Source: Methylobacter sp. (GTDB lineage Bacteria > Pseudomonadota > Gammaproteobacteria > Methylococcales > Methylomonadaceae). Taken from it: DNA of 11,243 nucleotides. The notes under the pieces are model-generated. The model was not told the DNA's origin, searched no databases, and was given only the letters and a program-made list of their open reading frames with translations. Positions 6,868 to 11,243 of this stretch are shown one piece after another. The DNA is taken from NCBI GenBank assembly GCA_003158415.1, contig PMJA01000174.1, positions 306-11,548 on the forward strand, in the 5' to 3' direction. Every line of letters starts with the position of its first letter. Within the stretch, counting starts at the first letter, position 1. A program made the position numbers and the translations under genes.

Positions 6868-7589
6868 TCGCCGGACTTGTTGTTGCCTTACCTGAAGAAC
6901 TGACGACCCTGACGTCGAAAAAAATTGATAAAGGGCAGTGTCTGTTGTTTGCGGATAAGATGCTGGTGGCTTATTCAGGCGCAGGCCCTGCCAATGCTCA
7001 GGCTGCCGCTGAACTGCTCGTAGCTCAAGGCGCAACCCGGCTAATTAGCTGGGGTTGCGCCGCCGCACTCAGTGCGGCATTAAAACCAGGTGATTTAGTT
7101 CTGGCCGACAAGTTGGTGGATGCCGAGGGCGGTACAGCCGCAAAATTTTGCGTCTGTACCGATTGGCACAGCCATACAAAAAGTATGCTAGCACCATTTG
7201 TAACCGTTCATACGGGTGGCTTGGCGGAGAGTAAAAGCATTGTTTCGTCCAGCAAAGACAAAACACAACGACAAGCTATGACGGGTGCGGTTGCGCTGGA
7301 TATGGAAAGTATCGCTATAGCCAAGGTCGCAAAGCAACACGGACACCCGTTTTTGGCTATACGTGTCATCGCCGACCCGGTTGATATGAGTTTACCCCGG
7401 GCAATTAGCTATGCGCTTAATGATCAGGGCGATATGGTGCTAGGGAAATTATTACTATTTCTAGCATTGCACCCTGCTGAATTACCTAATTTGATAAAAT
7501 TGGGCCGACATTTTAGGGCGGCAAAAAGCACCCTAAAAGCCATAGCAGGACATCTTGATGAAGTGATCGATTTTAATGGCGAAAGATGA
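6864..7589 (+). CDS. hpnG: Hopanoid-associated phosphorylase HpnG (adenosylhopane adenine-releasing enzyme)
   Basis: Member of the purine nucleoside phosphorylase / MTA-SAH nucleosidase superfamily. HpnG acts on adenosylhopane, releasing adenine and leading to ribosylhopane. The 241-aa protein has the family hallmarks: an N-terminal GLVVALPEEL strand (4-13), SGAGPANAQAAAE (38-50), SWGCAAAL (62-69), DMESIAIAKVA (146-156), which carries the ribose/nucleobase-contacting Met-Glu, and RVIADPVD (167-174). The GTG start at 6864 sits in a GTGA overlap with the shc stop, so translation is probably coupled; there is no strong independent Shine-Dalgarno. General nucleosidase function is the alternative, but the neighbours shc and hpnO make HpnG much more likely. 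Confidence 0.94.
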   Translation: MIAGLVVALPEELTTLTSKKIDKGQCLLFADKMLVAYSGAGPANAQAAAELLVAQGATRLISWGCAAALSAALKPGDLVLADKLVDAEGGTAAKFCVCTDWHSHTKSMLAPFVTVHTGGLAESKSIVSSSKDKTQRQAMTGAVALDMESIAIAKVAKQHGHPFLAIRVIADPVDMSLPRAISYALNDQGDMVLGKLLLFLALHPAELPNLIKLGRHFRAAKSTLKAIAGHLDEVIDFNGER

Positions 7590-7619
7590 AAAAACCGAAC
7601 ACAACAAGACCACTCTTTG

Positions 7620-7650
7620 CCTTTAACCTTTAGCCTTTAGCCTTTAGCCT
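7620..7650 (+). repeat. Heptanucleotide tandem repeat (CCTTTAR)4 in the hpnO leader
   Basis: Four consecutive 7-bp units starting at 7620, 7627, 7634 and 7641, the first ending in A and the other three in G, followed by a partial CCT. The tract ends 4 bp before the hpnO ATG at 7655 and takes the place where a Shine-Dalgarno would be. Each unit is pyrimidine-rich and contains no GGAG-like sequence on the plus strand. Copy-number change by slippage would alter leader spacing without shifting a reading frame. The repeat is directly visible; any regulatory effect is inferred. Confidence 0.9.
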
Positions 7651-7654
7651 CACT

Positions 7655-9046
7655 ATGACTTTTAGCATTGCCGAACTTTTTGCCCAACACAGCACTGACA
7701 AATTTGATTTGCACGAGCGATATCTTAACAATCAGATGGTCAGAATGTTAAAGACCATCGGTTACGACCGCCATTATCAAAGAGCCGTCGGGCAATATCT
7801 TTATGACCAGGAAGGCACTGAATATCTGGATTTATTAAGCGGTTTCGGGGTATTTGCCATAGGCCGTAACCATCCCACCGTTATCGACGCCTTAAAAGAG
7901 ACGCTAACGCTGGAATTACCGAATCTTGTGCAGTTGGACGTTTCCATACTCAGCGGCTTGCTGGCCAAGGAGCTGTTGAAAACGACGCCGGATAATCTCG
8001 ATAAGCTGTTCTTTTGCAATTCAGGCACGGAAGCGGTGGAAGCCGCCATCAAATTTGCCCGTTACACCACCCGGCGTGAAAAAATAGTTTTTTGTGAACA
8101 TGGCTATCACGGGTTGACGATGGGTGCGTTATCGCTGAATGGCGAAGAAATCTTCCGTGAAGGTTTTGGTTCGCTACTGCCGGGTTGTCGCCCCATACCC
8201 TTTAATGACTTGGCTGCGCTGGAACAGGCTTTAAGCAATAAAGATGTGGCGGCATTTATTGTCGAGCCGGTTCAGGGCAAGGGCGTTAACGTACCCGATG
8301 ACAACTATTTGCCTGAAGTTGAACGTTTATGTAAAAAATACGGCACCTTGTTTGTCGCTGATGAAGTTCAAACCGGTTTGGGGCGCACTGGAAAATTCTG
8401 GGCTATCGATCACTGGAACGTCAAACCGGATATGATTTGCATGGCTAAAGCCTTATCCGGCGGTTTTGTGCCGGTCGGCGCCGTGGCTATGACGCATAAC
8501 ATTATGGACAGCGTTTTTAACCGCATGGACAGGGCCGTTGTGCATGGCTCAACCTTTGCCAAAAACAATTTGGCGATGGCCGCAGGTCTTGCTACCTTGC
8601 ACGTTATGGAAGAAGAAAGGCTGGTGGAAAACAGCCTAAAAGTCGGCACGGATATAATTAACAGCTTAAACGCGTTGTCCGGCAACTATGAGTTCCTGAA
8701 AGAGGCACGCGGCAAAGGCATGATGATCGCTATTGAATTTCAATCCCCTAAAAGCCTGACGCTGAAAGCGGCCTGGGCCATGCTGGAAGCGGCCAATAAG
8801 GGCTTGTTTTGCCAGATGGTCACCATCCCTTTATTTAAAGAACACCACATACTGACTCAGGTTGCAGGACACGGCATGAACGTGGTTAAACTGTTGCCGC
8901 CGTTAAACCTGACGCAAAAAGACCGTGACCATATCATCAGTTCTTTTGATAAAGCCATCGCCGATACCCATCAAATACCCGGATCTATTTGGGATTTGGG
9001 TAAGAATCTGGCAGGTCATGCCTTAAAGAGCAAGAAAAGTCACTGA
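7655..9046 (+). CDS. hpnO: Hopanoid aminotransferase HpnO (aminobacteriohopanetriol formation)
   Basis: Class III PLP-dependent aminotransferase (acetylornithine/ornithine aminotransferase-like) that aminates the terminal carbon of the opened ribose side chain to give 35-aminobacteriohopanetriol. The 463-aa protein shows the cofactor-binding CNSGTEAVE (121-129), the EHGYHG loop (148-153), DEVQTGLGRTG (236-246) with the PLP-contacting Asp236, and the Schiff-base lysine Lys265 in MAKALSGG. The N-terminus (ELFAQHSTDKFDLHERYLN) fits HpnO, so the ATG at 7655 is well placed, yet no Shine-Dalgarno precedes it: a tandem heptad repeat fills the leader. The 65-bp gap from hpnG is the largest in the operon. 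General class III aminotransferase activity is possible, but the context favours HpnO. The product is the precursor of the polyfunctional amino-hopanoids known from methanotrophs. Confidence 0.92.
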   Translation: MTFSIAELFAQHSTDKFDLHERYLNNQMVRMLKTIGYDRHYQRAVGQYLYDQEGTEYLDLLSGFGVFAIGRNHPTVIDALKETLTLELPNLVQLDVSILSGLLAKELLKTTPDNLDKLFFCNSGTEAVEAAIKFARYTTRREKIVFCEHGYHGLTMGALSLNGEEIFREGFGSLLPGCRPIPFNDLAALEQALSNKDVAAFIVEPVQGKGVNVPDDNYLPEVERLCKKYGTLFVADEVQTGLGRTGKFWAIDHWNVKPDMICMAKALSGGFVPVGAVAMTHNIMDSVFNRMDRAVVHGSTFAKNNLAMAAGLATLHVMEEERLVENSLKVGTDIINSLNALSGNYEFLKEARGKGMMIAIEFQSPKSLTLKAAWAMLEAANKGLFCQMVTIPLFKEHHILTQVAGHGMNVVKLLPPLNLTQKDRDHIISSFDKAIADTHQIPGSIWDLGKNLAGHALKSKKSH

Positions 9047-9050
9047 GGTG
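9046..9050 (+). promoter_or_regulatory. Ribosome-binding site of copC
   Basis: AGGTG, within a purine-rich stretch that begins at the hpnO stop, lies 5 bp before the copC ATG at 9056. It shows copC is positioned for translation on the hpnO message. Confidence 0.65.
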
Positions 9051-9055
9051 GAGCA

Positions 9056-9412
9056 ATGAAAAAGCCGGTTCAGTTAATCCTGTTGTTGCTGTCTTTGGGC
9101 CAGATAGCGCCGGTTTCCGCCCACGCGGTGGTCACGGATTATTCATTAAAAATTACGCCCATTCATGCCAACCGGCAAGATCAGGTGGAGCTTACGTTTA
9201 ACTCAAAAATAGAGCTGGGTTTGTCGCAAATATTTTTAGTGCGTAAAGGCGACAAGCAGGAATTATTATCGGCGGAAATCGGCAGTCAGCAGGGGCGGAT
9301 TATTGCCCATATTCCGCCACTGGACGCAGGTGATTATGCGCTCAGACTTAAAGTATTCGCGGCGGATGGTCATTTAACGGAAGACGTTATTCATTTTTCA
9401 GTATCCCAATAG
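9056..9412 (+). CDS. copC: CopC-type periplasmic copper-binding protein
   Basis: Small periplasmic beta-barrel copper carrier of the CopC family. The 118-aa precursor has a clear signal peptide (Lys-Lys, Leu-rich core, VSA cleavage after residue 22), which leaves His23 as the mature N-terminal residue. An N-terminal histidine and the later DGH motif (Asp104, His106) form the CopC Cu(II) histidine-brace site, so the high-affinity site looks intact. No Met-rich Cu(I) loop is evident. The core ADGHLTEDVIHFSV matches the family C-terminus. The mature chain, about 96 residues, is slightly shorter than classic CopC. It lies 9 bp after hpnO and 9 bp before copD, so it belongs to the same transcription unit. 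It probably hands copper to CopD; in a methanotroph this would serve particulate methane monooxygenase supply or copper homeostasis, which is inference. Confidence 0.9.
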   Translation: MKKPVQLILLLLSLGQIAPVSAHAVVTDYSLKITPIHANRQDQVELTFNSKIELGLSQIFLVRKGDKQELLSAEIGSQQGRIIAHIPPLDAGDYALRLKVFAADGHLTEDVIHFSVSQ

Positions 9413-9421
9413 GCGTTAGCA

Positions 9422-11086
9422 ATGGCAGGTATAGCTGATTTTCTCGATTCTCTGGTAGGCGGATTTGACCTGATTTGCTACTCATTGATCATAGGCGGAC
9501 TGTTCTGGGGGATTTTTGTGTTACGTCCCTGGAATAATCGGGGCGGGTACAATACCGTATTGCTGCAAAAAACTATAACCCTGATCTACCTGGGCGGTTT
9601 TTTACTGGCAGCAGCGCAACTGTTTAAAATAATCCTTAAAATCTGGTTGATGACGGCGGTGCTTGAGCGCTGGCCGTTTCCTGAATTCGCAGGCACGACT
9701 CAATTCATCGGCGGCCTCATACGCACGATACTGACGGTTTTTTTAGCGGGATATTGTTACCGGTATTTGAGCAGAAATCCTTTTTCCAAGGCGCACTGGA
9801 CTACCGCTGCCGTTGCGGCCTTGCCCATGATTATTTCAGGCGCATGGCTGGCGCATGCGGCAGGGCGTTTTGAAAACAGGGGTCTGCTCATGACGCTGAC
9901 AGTCATACACCAGCTGGCTGCGGCCGCCTGGATCGGCGGCGTTTTTCAGCTGGTCAATCTTTGGCTGTTGCACCAAGGCAAACAGGTTTCGGCCGACTAT
10001 TGGCCGACAATGTTGCGCCGGTTCTCCATGTTCGGTATGGTGGCTGTCGCCATGATACTGCTATCGGGCTTGCCTATGGCCCTGCAATACATCGACACCT
10101 GGAACGGCCTGGTCGGCACCGGTTACGGCAATTTGTTAATGGTAAAGGTCACATTGATGGCTATCGCCTTGGGGTTTGCCTGGTTGAATAAAAAGGCCGT
10201 GCTGGAATACGGGGTTTCCGGCAATTCTTATGCGCTCAACAAACGCGTTCCTTATTACATAGAAGCGGAAACCTTTGTTTTGGTCACTTTGCTTTTTACT
10301 GCCGCCAGTCTAAGTTCGCAACCCCCGTCTATTGATATTCCTCAGTTGACGGCAAGTTGGCAGGAGGTGTTGAGCGTCTTTAGCCCGCAAATCCCGCAAA
10401 CCAACTCACCCAGTCATACGGCACTGCTAGCCGGAGAAGCAGGGCGTGTCGCCATTATCGGTCAAGTGCCGTCGATAGCCGCAACCGAATGGTCGAATTA
10501 TAATCACAATATCGCGGGCATTTTTCTGACCACGATGAGTTTTTTTGCCATGCTTTCTTATATCCGGCGGTTACCGTCCGCATTATCCACTTTTGATGGC
10601 TATTTGCCGTTAACCCGGTATTGGCCGTTGGGCTTTGTTTGTTTGGGCATTTTTTTGTTTTTCCGTAGTGACGCTGAAAGCTGGCCATTAGGGCCGATAG
10701 GCTTTTGGGAAAGCACCTTTAATAACGGCGAAATATTACAACATCGGATTGCGACTTTATTGGTTTTTGTGTTGGGCATTATGGAGTTGAGCGCCAGAAG
10801 AACTAAAAAACCCGACAGCCGGTTGCCTTTCGTATTTCCCCTGTTAGCCGCTTTCGGCGGCTTAATGCTGCTCACTCATTCCCATGTTGGCTTTCAAGCT
10901 AAAAGCGCATTCCTTATTCAGGTTGGGCACACCACTATGGGTATTTTTTCCCTCATTCTGGCATGCGGTCGCTGGCTGGAATTAAAGCTGGACACACCGG
11001 GTAAAGAGATTGCCGGTTTTATTTCTGTTGCCGCCCTGTTTCAGATTGGCATCATTCTGATGTTCTATCGCGAACCCCTCTATTAA
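9422..11086 (+). CDS. copD: CopD-family copper membrane protein with extra C-terminal membrane domain
   Basis: Polytopic inner-membrane protein linked to copper uptake or resistance with CopC. At 554 aa it is much longer than the basic eight-helix CopD core of about 300. Residues 1-300 hold about eight hydrophobic segments and the conserved histidines His145 (AWLAHAAGR) and His163 (VIHQLAAAAWIGG). A soluble linker of about 60 residues (298-360) follows. A second membrane module of about six segments (362-548) carries histidines at 441 (ILQHRIATLL), 486 and 488 (THSHVG) and 503 (QVGHTT), suggesting a metal or haem site. Such long CopD proteins occur elsewhere in proteobacteria, so I do not read this as a new fusion. 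The ATG at 9422 is 9 bp after copC, with only a weak ribosome-binding site. Dxs follows after 2 bp. The direction of copper transport cannot be told from sequence. Confidence 0.86.
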   Translation: MAGIADFLDSLVGGFDLICYSLIIGGLFWGIFVLRPWNNRGGYNTVLLQKTITLIYLGGFLLAAAQLFKIILKIWLMTAVLERWPFPEFAGTTQFIGGLIRTILTVFLAGYCYRYLSRNPFSKAHWTTAAVAALPMIISGAWLAHAAGRFENRGLLMTLTVIHQLAAAAWIGGVFQLVNLWLLHQGKQVSADYWPTMLRRFSMFGMVAVAMILLSGLPMALQYIDTWNGLVGTGYGNLLMVKVTLMAIALGFAWLNKKAVLEYGVSGNSYALNKRVPYYIEAETFVLVTLLFTAASLSSQPPSIDIPQLTASWQEVLSVFSPQIPQTNSPSHTALLAGEAGRVAIIGQVPSIAATEWSNYNHNIAGIFLTTMSFFAMLSYIRRLPSALSTFDGYLPLTRYWPLGFVCLGIFLFFRSDAESWPLGPIGFWESTFNNGEILQHRIATLLVFVLGIMELSARRTKKPDSRLPFVFPLLAAFGGLMLLTHSHVGFQAKSAFLIQVGHTTMGIFSLILACGRWLELKLDTPGKEIAGFISVAALFQIGIILMFYREPLY

Positions 11087-11088
11087 TT

Positions 11089-11243
11089 ATGAATACATTG
11101 CCTGATTACCCGCTGCTTAACGCCATCAACAGCCCCGCCGACATGCGCAAACTCGACAAAGACCAGCTAAAACCCCTGGCGAAAGAGCTGCGCGAGTATT
11201 TAACCCATACCGTGAGCATTTCCGGCGGCCATTTTTCGGCGGG
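11089..11243 (+). CDS. dxs: 1-deoxy-D-xylulose-5-phosphate synthase, N-terminal part (runs off the window)
   Basis: First enzyme of the MEP isoprenoid pathway, a thiamine-diphosphate enzyme that joins pyruvate and glyceraldehyde 3-phosphate. Only the first 51 codons are present. The encoded start MNTLPDYPLLNAINSP, then LKPLAKELREYL and ISGGHFSAG, matches the Dxs N-terminus closely (YPLLD-INSP, LPQLADELR and SGGHFASGLG in the family). The ATG at 11089 lies 2 bp after the copD stop with no visible Shine-Dalgarno, so translation probably depends on copD. It links precursor supply to the squalene and hopanoid genes upstream. The catalytic residues lie beyond the window and cannot be checked. Confidence 0.92.
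   Translation, partial: MNTLPDYPLLNAINSPADMRKLDKDQLKPLAKELREYLTHTVSISGGHFSA

Noticed and set aside
6535..7035. A 166-codon minus-strand open frame across the shc end and hpnG start
   Set aside because: Entirely antisense to two confident genes; its composition looks like an antisense translation with no known domain.
7620..7650. The heptad repeats as a CRISPR or mobile-element terminus
   Set aside because: Units are only 7 bp with no spacers, and there is no transposase or target-site duplication nearby; it is a simple tandem repeat.

Overview
The window reads as a chromosomal hopanoid (bacterial sterol-like lipid) biosynthesis locus. The best fit is a gammaproteobacterial, aerobic methanotroph-like bacterium (Methylococcales). 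I infer this from a single complete squalene synthase next to squalene-hopene cyclase, the side-chain genes hpnH, hpnG and hpnO, an adjacent copCD copper pair, and moderate GC with gammaproteobacterial-looking proteins. No marker gene in the window fixes the genus. There are no insertion sequences, phage genes, CRISPR arrays, tRNAs or rRNAs.

Layout. At the left edge, apt (+) makes adenine phosphoribosyltransferase and converges tail-to-tail with a minus-strand block. Read in its own direction, that block is hpnH (radical SAM adenosylhopane synthase), hpnM (MlaC/Ttg2D-family periplasmic lipid carrier) and mlaA (VacJ outer-membrane lipoprotein). A roughly 460-bp non-coding divergent region, 3316-3779, separates it from a plus-strand operon: sqs (squalene synthase), shc (squalene-hopene cyclase), hpnG (adenosylhopane nucleosidase/phosphorylase), hpnO (aminotransferase), copC, copD and the start of dxs (cut by the window edge). 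Spacings in the plus operon are 10 bp, a 4-bp overlap, 65 bp, 9 bp, 9 bp and 2 bp, so it is probably one transcription unit.

How the genes work together. Dxs starts the MEP pathway to isoprenoid precursors. Sqs condenses two farnesyl diphosphates to squalene, and Shc cyclises it to diploptene/diplopterol. HpnH adds the 5'-deoxyadenosyl group of SAM to give adenosylhopane. HpnG removes adenine, and HpnO aminates the opened ribose chain toward aminobacteriohopanetriol. HpnM and MlaA are plausible carriers of hopanoid or phospholipid between inner and outer membrane. Apt can recycle the adenine released by HpnG. CopC and CopD handle copper in the periplasm and inner membrane, which suits a copper-dependent methane oxidiser.

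Nothing here looks like a wholly new system. The points most worth a second look are the adenine-salvage link (apt with hpnH/hpnG), the embedding of copCD between hpnO and dxs, a CCTTTAR heptad tandem repeat occupying the hpnO leader where a ribosome-binding site should be, a strong hairpin with a competing alternative stem between hpnH and hpnM, and a cluster of GTTGAC/GTCAAC elements around the divergent promoter region.
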